From positions 127,195,140 to 127,259,139 of the forward strand of contig NC_053500.1 in assembly GCF_905171775.1 (NCBI RefSeq): a stretch of DNA of 64,000 nucleotides. Reading direction: 5' to 3'. This DNA comes from Rana temporaria. Taxonomy: Eukaryota; Chordata; Amphibia; Anura; Ranidae. Positions 21,626 to 32,600 of this stretch are shown here, piece by piece (position 1 is the stretch's first letter; each line of letters begins with the position of its first letter). The position numbers and the translations under genes were made by a program. The notes under the pieces are model-generated. The model ran no database searches. It was not told the DNA's origin and was given only the letters and a program-made list of their open reading frames with translations.

Positions 21626-22241
21626 GAACACATTTCTCTCAAGCGTCTTCCAGGACAGCCCATGAGACCTAGGGCTCCTCCTACCAGGACAGGAAACACG
21701 TTAACCCCCACCAGATAAAAGGGCGGTCCTCCAGGCCCCATGTCAGTATTAGTGTTTCCTCCGGATGGGGGGTAACATGTTTCAGGAACCTGGTCCCCTA
21801 GGTCTCATGGGCAGGGGCTCTAATGACCGTTCAAAGGGGTATGTATATATTTTGACTAACCTCCTTGCCATTAGCAGTTTTCCATGGGGAAGTTTTTGCT
21901 GCTGCCCTTGCTTCTTTGTGCCTGGAGAGGGCCAGGACCGGGATGGCGTCGGGTCCCTTGCGCTGTTCGCAGCACAGGCTGTATGTTGGTGAGAATGTTT
22001 CCCGCACACAGCATGGCTGATTCGTGCTGGGAAACGTGGAGCTCACTAGCGCTGGTAGGGGCTGCGCTTCAAGCTGGCTACAGGAAGATCCGGCGAGGGT
22101 CACTTCCGGGTCGCATGACGTCATCCTCGGGCGCCGGAGACATGGTTCCTGTCTCCATAAAACGGCGCGAAACGGGGGCTAATGGCTGCTGGTGATTTCT
22201 GGTAAAGACAGCACAGGCTGTAGGACTACCAGACGGACGGC

Positions 22242-23685
22242 ATGGAGAATCCTGCGATAATCGCTCAGGCAACGGATGCAGTCCCCAACACCAGCACCTC
22301 TCAGGTAAGCTGCAAGTGTTTTTTATGGTCACTTTTTCTTGCTATCCTGGTGAAGGTTTTTACCCCCCCCCTCCCAATCATAGGATTAGGTGTTAGGGGA
22401 CACATTTTCTTCTCCTGCACGTGGTGATGGAGTATTTTTTTGTGGCTTGGGTTACTTATGGGGTCATTTAATTTGTGTCTTTCAGGCCAAGACTCAGGAC
22501 AAAGCCCAATCACAGCCACATAAGAGAAAATGTGCGGTGTGCGGTAACAAACTGAGTTCCACTTGGGGAAAAGCAGTTTGCCGCACTTGTATAGATGGTT
22601 TAGTGAAGGATGACCCAGTGACCTCATGTCAAAAAATGTTGACTTCGGTCAGGGATGAGCTTGCTTCTACCTTTGGCTCATTTAGGGAGTTAATTGAAAA
22701 AATGCAGGTTCCCCAACAGGGTACATCTTCAAAAAGAAAGGCTTCAGTGGTTAGCACCCCGCAGGTGAGCGTAGAGAGTGAAGACTCTGAGGCTGAAGCC
22801 AAATCTACCCATTCTTCTCAGGAAGACTCAGGGTCAGATAGAGTATCCTCTAAGGGCTCAAGGTTCAAATTGTCTCTGGAAGATGTGGATAATTTGTTAA
22901 AAGCCATCTATACCACCCTTGAAATGGAGGAGGAGGAGGTACAAATGTCTAAGCATGACCTTATGTACAAAGGTTTGCACAAAAAGAAAAGTAAAAATTT
23001 TCCGCTGCACGATTCCCTCCTTAATACGATCAAACTGGAGTGGGAGAGTCCAGAGAGAAAACCTTTCTTTTCCGGTAACCTAAAAAGAAGGTTTCCATTT
23101 GATGAGGATGCAGCGCTACCGTGGAATAAGAACCCAAAGTTAGACGCTCCTCTTTCAAAAGTTTCAAAAAATTCGGACCTGGCGTTTGATGACATGGGTA
23201 CGCTAAAGGATCCTATGGACAAAAAATGTGATGTCCTTCTTCATAGAGCTTGGGATTCAGCTATGGGGAATCTCAAACCAGCTCTGGCCTCTACTTGTGT
23301 AGCCAGAAATCTGGAGGAATGGCTTACACAAATCCAAACCCATCTTTTAGCGGGTACTTCTAGGGAAGAGATTTTAAAATCCTTTCCTCTCCTTTTTAGT
23401 GCCGTGGGTTTTCTGGCAGATTCGTCTGCGGAATCAGTAAGAATGACAGCCAGAACTTCAGCTTTAGTGAACTCAGCCAGAAGAAGCATTTGGCTTAAAA
23501 CATGGTCTGGGGATGCAGCATCTAAATTACGATTATGTGGGCTTCCCCTAAACGGGGATCATCTTTTTGGCCCAGGTTTGCAGGAGGCACTGGAACGTAC
23601 GGCCGATAGGAAAAAGGCCTTTCCAGAAAAGAAAAAGCAGACGGGAAGAAAGTTTTTTCGTGGCCAAAATAAAGGCTTGCCATAG
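22242..23685 (+). CDS. DIRS gag-like protein, predicted to be spliced
   Basis: The likely start is ATG at 22242; 21 codons end at a consensus donor (CAG|GTAAGC, 22304/22305). A pyrimidine-rich acceptor ends at 22485, and the frame continues in phase to a stop ending at 23685, giving about 420 residues. An unspliced alternative start at 22390 would read through the intron. Early in the mature protein is a CAVC...CRTC pair (about residues 37-56), a probable zinc-binding motif. Then comes a Ser/Glu-rich acidic segment (SVESEDSEAEAKS), an EEEEVQ helix-like stretch, and a Lys/Arg-rich C terminus (KKKQTGRKFFRGQ). This pattern fits the putative structural protein of DIRS elements. The ORF is intact, unlike its neighbours. 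Confidence 0.75.
22305..22485 (+). other. putative spliceosomal intron in DIRS gag
   Basis: It has GTAAGC at the 5' end, TTTGTGTCTTTCAG at the 3' end and a length of 181 nt. Both flanking exons are in phase 0 and join without a frame change (...TSQ|AKTQ...). The intron also contains an open frame, so retention would give a different N terminus starting at 22390. Confidence 0.6.
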
Positions 23686-23799
23686 CAACAAGGTCCTAAA
23701 GAAAAGGACAATAGGCCCAAAAACATTGGTCCGGGTACAAAGGCAAAGGGAGAGGAGGTGTGTTGTTTAACACACCTCAGCAGCCCGCCAAGCCACAAT

Positions 23800-24810
23800 G
23801 ACCAACATCTGCCAGTGGGGGGAAGACTGAGGGCCTTTCTCCCACAATGGGCAAACCGTCACCTCAAGTCCCTTCATTCTGGATCTGGTGGCAAATGGAT
23901 ACAGGCTAGAGTTTTCCTGTCGGCCACCAGAACGACTCTTGATCACATCTCCCCCCAAAGATCGGGAGAAAGCAAGAGCTCTGGGTCTCCAAGTAGGAGA
24001 GTTGTTAGACCAGAAGGTCCTGATTCCGGTTCCTCGGTCAGATCAGAACAAAGGGTTTTATTCCCACATTTTTGTCATCAGAAAGCCGTCAGGGAAGTAT
24101 CGGCTCATTCTGAATCTTCGGTCTCTAAATCGATCGATCCGATACAAACACTTCAGGATGGAGACAGTCTTCTCTATCAAGAATCTGCTTTACCCAAACT
24201 GTTTTATGGCCACGTTGGACCTCTGGGATGCTTACCTACATGTCCCGATCCATCCGTCTTTCCAGAGATTCCTGAGAATAGCAGTAAAGATGGGATCGGA
24301 AATCAGGCATTTCCAGTTTCAGGCCCTCCCCTTCGGTCTGTCCTCTTCCCCTCGTATCTTCACAAAGGTATTGGGGGAAGCGCTTGCGCCACTAAGATTA
24401 AAGGCGATAACTATCATCCCTTACCTGGACGATCTATTAATAGTGGCAGAATCCCGCCAGAAATTGCTAGCAGATCTTCAGACGGTACTCGACTTCCTTC
24501 AATCCCTGGGCTGGTTGATAAACAGGGAAAAATCTTCCCTAGATCCAGCCCAGAAGGTGAAATACCTGGGTTACGACTTTTGCTCAGTAGTCCAAAAAGT
24601 TTTCCTCCCAGAAGAGAAGGTCTCCAAGATGGTGCAAGCAGTGTCAGCCTACAGACCAATCAGTTGGTCTCGCTGAGGGAAATTTCAAGGACGGTAGGTC
24701 TCATGAACCTCGTGTTTCCCTGCGGTACCATGGGCAAGGTTCCATCAGAGACCATTGCAGAGATTCCTTCTGGAAAATTGGGACGGGGGACGCCAGGTCC
24801 CTAGAGTCAA
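23800..24810 (+). pseudogene. DIRS reverse transcriptase (frame-broken)
   Basis: The main frame (23888-24676) shows ordered RT motifs: FVIRKPSGKYRLILNLRSLN (fingers), LDLWDAYLHVPI (motif A with catalytic Asp), QALPFGLSSSPRIFTKVL (motif B), and YLDDLL (motif C catalytic Asp pair, near 24424). Upstream conserved text (RAFLPQWANRH) lies in a different frame, so a shift occurred around 23850-23880. Downstream text after 24660 (SLREISRTVGLMN) is again in the other frame. It copies element RNA in active relatives; here it is inactive. The 348-aa frame at 23758-24804 is mostly a shadow. Confidence 0.85.
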
Positions 24811-24843
24811 AAGTTTTGGTTACCGACCAAGGTAAAGAGAAGT

Positions 24844-25510
24844 TTGTGGTGGTGGAGGAAAAATCTGCACCTAACAAAAGGCCTGCCTTGGTCCATCTCG
24901 ATATCCAAGAGGATCACGACGGACGCAAGTGCCTGGGGGTGGGGAGCCCACCTCAAAGACCAGGTCGCACAGGGGAAAATGGTCCTTGAAGGAAGCAAGA
25001 GCCTCATCGAACCAGAGGGAGCTGCTAGCGGTGCAAAGAGCCCTGCAAGCTTTTCAATCGGAGGTCAGGGTCACAATCTCCAGATCCTGTCAGACAACAT
25101 TGCGACGTGGCGAACCTCAACAAACAAGGAGGCACGAGAGTCGAATTCTTCAAGGAATCGCACAAAACATTTTGTCTTGGCAGAAGTAAATCTAGGCTCA
25201 ATTTCAGCAGTGGCACCTGAAGGGGACGCAAAACAGTTTGGCAGACTACCTCAGTCGCCACAGGTGGAGCGAGACAATTGGTCACTTCATCCAGAAGGTC
25301 TTTTTGGAGATCACCAACAAATGGGGTTGTCCCGAAGCGGATCTGTTCGCAAATCAGGACAACCGCAAGACAGAGGAGTTCTTTTCTCTAAACCCAGAGG
25401 ATCGATCACTGGGGATAGATGCCCTGGCGAATCCGTGGCCCTTCAACCTCTGCTACGCATTTCCGCCAATCAGACTCATTCCGGAAGTGCTCCGGAAGTT
25501 CTCCTAGAAG
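24844..25510 (+). pseudogene. DIRS RNase H and connecting domain (frame-broken)
   Basis: The frame at 24844 has ITTDASAWGWGAHL, containing the first catalytic Asp of RNase H. The continuation with the catalytic Glu (NQRELLAVQRALQAF) is in the frame at 24929, and the segment LQILSDN (third acidic residue) is back in the first. The following conserved DIRS text (MADYLSRHRW, ADLFANQDN, YAFPPIRLI) is in the frame at 25238. At least three frame changes are needed, so no functional product is expected. Confidence 0.75.
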
Positions 25511-25618
25511 AAACAGATCTTATTCTGATCGCCCCCTTCTGGCCCAAGAGGCCATGGTTTTTCCCTGCTACAGTCTCTGGTCTCGGAGCCTCCACTGAGA
25601 CTTCAGAACAGAGAGGAC

Positions 25619-26760
25619 TTGCTGTCGCAGGGTCCCAGTGTCACACCCACAGGTGGTTTCATTAAGCTTGACAGCTTGGTATCTGAAGAGAAGATACTGA
25701 AGGCTCAGGGGTTTTCTGACAAGGTGATTAGAACCTTGGTAAATTGCAGAAAACCAGTCACTAGAGCCATTTATTCCAAAGTTTGGAAAAAGTTTAATTC
25801 AAGGTTGTCTGAAAAACCAAAGATCAACGCATGATGTTCCTTCATTTTGGAATTTTTTCAAGAGGTGTCGACAAGGGGTCTTTCAGTAAGTACCTTAAAG
25901 GTACAGGCGGCAGCTATCAGCGTTTTCCTCCAGTTTTCTCTTTTGGAACATCCCATGGTAGCTAGATTCTTTAAATCCATTACAAGGGCCAGGCCAGTAG
26001 TGGTAAGAAGTTGTCCAACTTGGGACCTGTCCCTGGTACTTCAAACTCTGGTAGAGTTTCCCTTTGAGCCTTTAGAGGATATTTCTGTTAAAATTACTTA
26101 CCTTAAAAACTATTTTTTTTAGTAGCTATTACCTCAGCTCGTAGAGTAAGCGAGTTACAGGCCTTATCAGTAAGGGAGCCTTTCCTCACGATTTTTGAGG
26201 ATCGAGTTGTATTGAAAACTGATCCAGGTTTTTTGCCTAAGGTAGCTAGTACATTTCACAGATCACAAGACATTGTACTGCCATCCTTTTGTAGTTCCAC
26301 CACAGGGTGACGGAAAAGAAATTTAGTTTTTTAGATGTAAGAAGAACCCCTTCTTGCATATTTGGAGGTCACCAAGGTCTTCAGGAAGACAGACGCTTTA
26401 TTTGTCCTTTTTCAGGTACACACAAAGGTAAAGGTGCATCTAAAGCCACATTGGGCTAGATGGATTAAGCAGGCCATCACAGAATCCTATAAAATCAGAG
26501 AAGTTCCTACACCTTTTGTTACAGCACATTCAACAAGAGCTTTGGCTGCATCTTGGGCTGAGAGGGCTGGTGCTTCACCAGAACAAATCTGTAAAGCTGC
26601 CACATGTCCAGTTATTCGACCTTTATTAAACATTATCGCCTGGATCTGCTATCCGCTCAAGAACAGGCGTTTGGTCGAAAGGTCCTTCAGGCAGTTGTCC
26701 CACCCTAGACTGGTAAGGTTCTGGCTCATCGTCTCATGGGCTGTCCTGGAAGACGCTTGA
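25619..26760 (+). pseudogene. DIRS tyrosine recombinase (frame-broken)
   Basis: Pieces in three open segments (25619-25834, 25847-26122, 26362-26760) cover the SAM-like N domain and the catalytic domain. The first catalytic Arg is in TSARRVSEL (about 26132-26160), between segments. The HxxR box is in TAHSTRALAASWAERAGA near 26520. The catalytic Tyr region (KHYRLDLL) is encoded near 26625 but in a frame different from the HxxR box, which shows a small indel. In-frame stops near 25833, 26120 and 26310 also interrupt it. In active copies this enzyme integrates circular element DNA. Confidence 0.8.
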
Positions 26761-26830
26761 GAGAAAAGCTGAGGTTAGGCTTACCGGTAACTCCTTTTCT
26801 GAGAGTCTTCCAGGACAGCCGGATTCCCAC
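26733..26830. repeat. DIRS internal complementary region
   Basis: 26733-26766 is the reverse complement of the extreme left end (21633-21666). 26764-26830 is the reverse complement of the right end after the terminal repeat (about 26980-27041). It is the template that lets DIRS rebuild both ends during circle formation. Confidence 0.9.
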
Positions 26831-27044
26831 CCGGTTTTGTTGTATGGAAGTTATGTGGTTATTAATGCATATGTTTTTCAGGGTAGTCCTACGGTTCTCG
26901 AGATGACTGACATGGGGCCTGGAGGACGCCCTTTATCTGGTGGGGGTTAACGTGTTTCCTGTCCTGGTAGGAGGAGCCCTAGGTCTCATGGGCTGTCCTG
27001 GAAGACTCTCAGAAAAGGAGTACCGGTAAGCCTAACTCAGCTTT

Positions 27045-27400
27045 TTGAATTCCATAGAATAGATTATAAAATAGAATAAACAATAGAAAAGAGAGAGAAT
27101 ACTTGTTTTGCAAAATCGAATTTTGAATAGAACAAATTGAAATTTGAATAGAATATAATAGAACAGAAAATAGAATTGAATAGAAATTGAATAGAAAAAA
27201 AAACAATGGAATAGAAAAAATTCTACCTTCTTCAAAAATTAGAATTTCGAATAGAATAAATAAGATTTTGAATGGAATTTGATTTCAAATGCAATTTGAT
27301 GGAATTCGCATTGATTTGAATTTGAATAAATTAAACAAATTCCAAAATTAATTTAAACTAGTTTACCTAAACAAATTTATTTAAATGCTGAATCCAAACG
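27045..27400. repeat. (AATAG)n-like AT-rich tract, right of DIRS
   Basis: Loose AATAGAAT repeats and Phe/Ile-type low-complexity text, matching the composition of 21420-21625. No gene. Confidence 0.65.
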
Positions 27401-27419
27401 AAACAAATGTTTTCGTTTC

Positions 27420-27835
27420 TGCACATGTCCCTTAGTAAAGGCGCCTCCCACACCGTACACAAACACTGGCAGGCACACAGTTAACACTTTGATCGCCCCT
27501 GATGTTAACCCCTTCCCAGCCAGTGTCATTAGTACAGTGACAGTGCATATTTTTTTAGCACTAATCACTGTATTAGTGTCCCTGGTTCCCCCAAAAAAGT
27601 GTTGAAAGTGTCAGTTCGTGTCCGATTCATCCACCGCAATACTGTCCACCGTTATAGGTTGCTGATTGCCCACCCATTACTAGTATAAAAGTAATTAAAG
27701 ATCCCATAAATATATCCCATAGTTTGGTTTGCTCAAAAACTTATTTGCATCTACAATCAATATACGCTTATTGGGATTGTTTTTAAACATAAATATGTAG
27801 CAGAATACATATTGGCCTAAATTGATAAAAAAATA
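27420..27835. other. TTAACC-family remnants, no gene
   Basis: TTAACCCCTTCCCAGCCAGTG and GTCATTAGTACAGTGACAGTG resemble interior text of the TTAACC-family repeats. No coding feature recognised. Confidence 0.4.
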
Positions 27836-28566
27836 GGGCCAGATTCACAGAAGTACGCCGGCGTATCTGCTCATACACCGGCGTACTTTCAAATTTTGCA
27901 GCGTCGTATCTTAGTTTGAATCCTCAAACCAAGATACGACGGCTTCTGGCTTTGATCCGACAAGTGTACGGCTTCGTACGCCTTCGGATCGTAGGTGCAA
28001 TACTTCGGCGCCCCCTGGGTGGAGTTTGCGTCGTTTTCCGCGTCGGGTATGCTAATTAGCTTTTTCCGGCAATCCACGAAGGTACGCGCGTCAGTCGCAT
28101 TCTCTTACGTCGTCGCTAGTCTTGTTTTTCCCGGCGTATAGTTAAAGCTGCTATTTCATGGCGTATATATAGACTTGCCATGTTAAAGTATGGCCATCGT
28201 TCCCGCGTCAAATTTTGAATTTTTTTTTCTTTTGCGTAAGTCGTCCGTGAATAGGAAAGGACGTAACTCACGTCGACGTTCAAAAAATGACGTCGGTGCA
28301 ATGTCATTTCGCGCAAAGCACGGCGGGAAATTTCAAAACCGAGCATGCGCAGTACGTTCAGCGCGGGAACGCGCCTAATTTAAATGATCCACGCCCCCTA
28401 CCCGGATCATTTGAATTAGGCGGGCTTGCGCCGGAGGGATTTACGATACGACGCCGCAACTTTGCAGGCAAGTGCTTTGTGAATCAAGCACTTACCCGTA
28501 AAACTTGCGGCGGTGTAACGTAAATGCGATACGTTACGCTGCTGCAAATGTCTCTGAATCTGGCCC
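27836..28566. mobile_element. palindromic MITE, 731 bp, ATA duplication
   Basis: Ends GGGCCAGATTCACAG and CTGAATCTGGCCC, flanked by ATA at 27833-27835 and 28567-28569. Internal words (CGGCGTATC, GGCGGTGTAACGTAAATGCG) match the other family members. Confidence 0.85.
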
Positions 28567-28739
28567 ATAGATTTTTTTTACCCCCAAAAAATTATTGGAT
28601 ATGTTTTTATAGAAGCAAGTAAAAAAATAATATATAGTGGATATTGGATATGTTTTATAGCAGCAAGTAAAAAAAAAATTATATATATATTATAAATATA
28701 TATATATGTGTGTAGCGACCCCCCCCCCCCCTTTTTTTG

Positions 28740-29110
28740 TTAGTGGGGCGTTACGCTAAAGTTAGTGTGGAATGGGAGATTTCACTTGCTCCCATTCACT
28801 AATTGTTTGAGCTGGTGCCAGTTCAGAACTGCCTCTTGGGTCAGTCTGTGTGTCCAGGGGTGCGCTCCCACCCCTGGGCGACAGTTGGCGCTATAGGGGT
28901 TCTGACGGAACCATCCTTCCCCAGCAGCCAATCGGAGGAGTTCCCCTCTTTGGGCATGCTGGCAGGGGGTATATCTGGAGCACCGGCCATTTTTTGGGGT
29001 AGTCTGAGGGGCCCGAGTTCCAGGTGCGGCATTCACCTTTAGGGTGCGCGCATCCGCGCGCCCCATCCTCATGGCCAGTCGGGTCGGGCTGTACACCTCG
29101 CGGAGCCTTT
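28740..29110. repeat. dispersed repeat related to 13540-13975
   Basis: Shares an ordered set of words with 13540-13975 (CAGCCAATCGGAGGAG, GGGCATGCTGG, AGGTGCGGCATTCACC). A fragment matching TAGGCAGGCGTCCCAATACT, also seen at 13510 and 37830, follows at 29277. Class unknown. Confidence 0.5.
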
Positions 29111-29329
29111 TCGTTGATGAAGAAGGGGACCCCAGCGGCTTGCTGGGTTCCAGATCCTAGGCTGGAGGCTGACCGGTGGGGGATTGGCTCGGGAGAACCT
29201 AAGTGCAGAGGTTGTCTGTGAGGCCTGGACGAACCACCGGGGATCCGATCACCACGCTACGTTCATGTTCATTGTATAGGCAGGCGTCCCAATACTTTTG
29301 ACAATATAGTATAGCGCTATATGTACCTA

Positions 29330-29700
29330 TTTTCTTTCGGAGACCTCTGCAACCTTCTACGTACTGGTGCTCAACGACAAAGCCTACCCAGTGCCTATGT
29401 ATAAAAATCCCTCTATTGATTTGCTCTACAGTCAGCAGTCTGCCAGGCAGTGGGTCCAGCCTGTAGGAACAATACAAACCAACAGGGATTGCAGCGCTGG
29501 TTACAGACAGATGCCGCAGTCCACTCTCATTTTAATTCAGCTGCAAAGTGAAGTTGATGCTTTAATGAAAGCTTGCTTGGCTCAATAAACCTTTTCCAAA
29601 TCAGATATTAGGAATCGTTTAATGGTTACCTTTCAGGCTTGTTCACACGTGTTGGATGCTAAGCCATCCGGTTTCAGGCCCCATTACCATTATGCTTTGC
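29330..29700. other. unassigned single-copy-looking sequence
   Basis: No transposon end or protein recognised. Text such as TCTCATTTTAATTCAGCTGC around 29526 looks like conserved non-coding DNA, but weaker than the other candidates. Confidence 0.25.
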
Positions 29701-29730
29701 AGTAATTCACCTGCATTACTCTGCTTTGTA

Positions 29731-30109
29731 AGGCCCCTTTCACACGTGCGGACCGTATGTGCGCTTTTTTATCCATCCGTTTGCGGATGAAAAAGGAACA
29801 TACATTGGTCCCTATGTGATTGCGGATGTCAGCGGATAAACATCCGCTGACACCCGTAATCACCCGCCTCCGCAAAGATCCGATTTTGCAGAAGGAAGAA
29901 AACCCTATTTTTTTTCTTCCGTCATCGGATCGGATGAACACGGACACACGGTCCGTGTTCATCTGATCCCCCTATAGGGGAGAGCAGAGAAAAGACAGCG
30001 CGGTCCCTGCACAGTGTGCGGGGACCGCCATGTCAGCCGACGGCTCAGCGGGGATATACGGAGCGATCCCCGCTGAGCTTACTGATCCGCCCCGTGTGAA
30101 AGGGCCCTA
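29731..30109. mobile_element. MITE with GGCCCCTTTCACACG ends, ~379 bp
   Basis: Left GGCCCCTTTCACACGTGCGG and right CGTGTGAAAGGGCCC are inverted, with internal palindromes (CATCCGCTGAC, GCGGGGATATACGGAGCGAT). A second copy is at 38666-39008. Flanks do not give a clear duplication; hAT-like by appearance. Confidence 0.65.
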
Positions 30110-30439
30110 AGGCAGCCCATTTTTTTTATGTGCTGACAATGTATCTTAATGCATGTAAAAATGGACATGACGCCTTTTTTTTTCTTTATGGCAGTGCACC
30201 AGCATACATGGTTTGTGCATTGTGGCGTCTGCAGTGTGGGTGCATTGCCTGATACCGTAAGAGGGCATTGGGGCGCCATTTAAATTGTACATGTTCAACA
30301 CATAAATGTACATGAAACGACAGCTGTGTTGAGAAAAGTACAAATCATTATATTTCGATTTTATTTATTACAAGTACTAGTAAACATTGAGGCCCATTCC
30401 AGAATAGCCAATATTGGGGTTTTAGTAAAGAAGTGTCTT

Positions 30440-32105
30440 AGTGGGAAGAATGTGGAGGGTATGACCGCAGACAGTATATGCAGGAGAGGAGTGTGGAGGG
30501 TATGGGAGCATACAGTTTGTGCAGACAAGGAGTACAGGAGGTATAATGGTGGGCAGTGTAGGGAATAATGTGCAGGAGAGGAGGGTGGAGAGTAAGACAG
30601 CAGACAGTATATGCAGGAGAGAAGTATGGAAGATATGACAGCATGCAGTATGTGCAGGGGAGGAGTAGGGACCGTATAGGTATGACCGTGAGCAGTAGGT
30701 ACAGGAGAGGAGTGTGGAGGGTATAATGGGGAACAGTATGTGCAGAAGAGGAGTGTGGTGGGTATCAGAGTGGGCTGTGTGTGCAGGAGAGGAGTGTGGA
30801 GGGTAAAATAGTGAGCAGTATGTGCAGGAGAGGAGTGTGGATGGTGTAATGGTGGGCAGTATGTGCGGGAAAGCAATGTGGAGGGTATAATGGGGGGCCT
30901 AATGTGTACAGGAGTGTGGAGGTTATAATGGGGGGGCAGTATGTGCAAAAGAGGAGTGTGGTGGGTATAATGGGGGGTCAGTATGTGCAGAAGAGGAGTG
31001 TGGTGGGTATAATGGTGGGCAGTATGTGCAGAAGAGGAGTGTGGTGGGTATAATGGTGGGCAGTATGTGCAGGAGAGGAGTGTGGATGGTATAATGTGGA
31101 ATTTCAAAATGGATGGACAGCCGCACTCCAAAGGAACTTCAAAAGTTGTCTTTATTGGTAAAAATGGACATGCATCACAGAATACAGCTAAAAAAAGGGA
31201 CAGCCGACGCGTTTCACACTAGTTCAGTGCTTAGTCATGTGCTTAGCCATGACTAAGCACTGAACTAGTGTGAAACGCGTCAGCTGTCCCTTTTTTTAGC
31301 TGTATTCTGTGATGCATGTCCATTTTTACCAATAAAGACAACTTTTGAAGTTCCTTTGGAGTGCGGCTGTCCATCCCTTTGGAAATTCCACATTTTGCCT
31401 AGTGCATTGCCAGCACCTTGGTTTCCTGATAAGTTCCTAAATTGCTTACAAGGACCCACCTGGAGCGGTGACTCCCTTCCCTTGTGGATGGTATAATGGT
31501 GAGCAGAATGTGCAGGAAAGGAGTGCGGATGGTGAAATGGGGGGCAGTATGTGCAGAAAAGGGGTGTGGAGGGTATAATGGTGGGCAGTATGTGCAGGAG
31601 AGGAGTGTGGAGGAAATAATGGTGGACAATATGTGCAGGAGAGGAGTGCGGATGGTGAAATGGGGGGCAGTATGTGCAGAAAAGGGGGTGGAGGGTATAA
31701 TGGTGAGCAGTATGTGCAGGAGAGGAGTGTGGAGGAAATAATGGTGGACAATATGTGCAGGAGAGAGTGCGGATGGTGAAATGGGGGGCAGTATGTGCAG
31801 AAAAGGGGTGTGGATGGTATAATGGTGGGCAGTAAGTGCAGGAGAGGAGTGTGGAGGAAATAATGGTAGACAATATGTGCAGGAGAGGAGTGCAGAGTGT
31901 ACGCTAGCAGGCATAAGTGAAGAAGAGGAGTGCAAAGAAACACTCCAACAGGTATATGTGAAGGGGGGGGGGTGCAAAGAGTATGACAGCAACCATGTGC
32001 TGGAGAGGAGTGTGGAGGGTCCGGTAGTAGGTAATATACAGTATGCAGGAGAGGGGTGCAGAGGGTTTAACAGCAGGCAGTATTTGCAGGTGGAAGTGTG
32101 GAATG
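30440..32105. repeat. ~41-bp minisatellite split by a palindrome
   Basis: Units contain CAGTATGTGCAGGAGAGGAG then TGTGGAGGGTATAATGGTGG, with frequent length changes. The array spans 30440-31095 and resumes at about 31487-32105. Between lies the 296-bp palindrome and a short tail. The minus-strand frames (Pro/His/Thr/Leu-rich, up to 256 aa) are repeat artefacts. Confidence 0.9.
31096..31391. repeat. 296-bp near-perfect palindrome (144-bp arms)
   Basis: 31096-31239 is a near-perfect reverse complement of 31248-31391, around an 8-nt spacer. Only a few mismatches occur, mainly at the outer ends (AATTTCAAAATGG against its partner). Arm text includes AAACGCGTC, TAAAGACAACTTTTGAAGTT and ATGCATGTCCATTTTTACC. 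It interrupts the 41-bp minisatellite. Confidence 0.95.
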
Positions 32106-32229
32106 CATGAGAGAAATCAGGAATGGCCCCCATGGTATGAAGAATACACCATTGGCTCCTATATATTAGCGCGGTGTATACTGGGCCTCAGAGCGCAGAA
32201 AGTGAATAGAAGGAAATTGTGCTGTGCAC

Positions 32230-32600
32230 AGCATTTTATTTCATTCAGACACTGATGCATGTAGCCTCTTAGCCCTTCCTGCTGCTGTAAGTAAAACGCT
32301 GCAGTTATTTAACCCCAAGCTTTATCGGTTTGTATGCGCACATTGCCCAGCGTACCGTGGAACGGATGTCATACCGGATCGTAGGATGTCTAGAGAATAT
32401 TACTGTTCTTATCGAAGAGCTGCAGCTGGTGCTGGAGGTCTGACAAGATCACAGATAGGGAAGAGCCGTTACCAGACAGATTACAGAGCTGTAACGCAGG
32501 AACACAATAAGAGTGTGGCAATAAAGAAGAATATTGCATGCCCATTGCTACATCATTTTATCATTTACAGTCTCTGTATGAGCCCAGCCACACATTAGCA
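32230..32600. other. candidate conserved non-coding block
   Basis: Just right of the minisatellite, ~370 bp lacks repeats and contains CGCTGCAGTTATTTAACCCC, GCTGCAGCTGGTGCTGGAGG and CATTTTATCATTTACAGTC. A 124-aa open frame crosses it without any recognised domain. It looks like regulatory DNA. Confidence 0.25.

Larger units (their letters stand above)
21633..27041 (+). mobile_element. DIRS-type tyrosine-recombinase retrotransposon, ~5.4 kb
   Basis: The ends are inverted repeats: 21640-21752 is complementary to about 26910-27010 (shared words GTCTTCCAGGACAGCC, AGGGCTCCTCCTACCAGGAC). An internal complementary region at 26733-26830 combines the complement of the extreme left end (CTCATGGGCTGTCCTGGAAG followed by ACGCTTGAGAGAA) with that of the extreme right end (AGCTGAGGTTAGGCTTACCG). 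This split-terminal-repeat plus ICR architecture defines DIRS elements. No target duplication is seen, as expected for recombinase-mediated insertion. Gene order is gag-like, RT/RNase H, tyrosine recombinase. The RT/RNase H and recombinase regions carry frame breaks, so this copy is not autonomous. Confidence 0.93.

Noticed and set aside
23758..24804. 348-aa ORF on the plus strand in the DIRS element
   Set aside because: Only its first ~30 residues match DIRS proteins; the rest is a shadow of the RT frame at 23888.
30361..32133. Minus-strand Pro/His/Thr-rich ORFs up to 256 aa
   Set aside because: They follow the 41-bp minisatellite in several frames.
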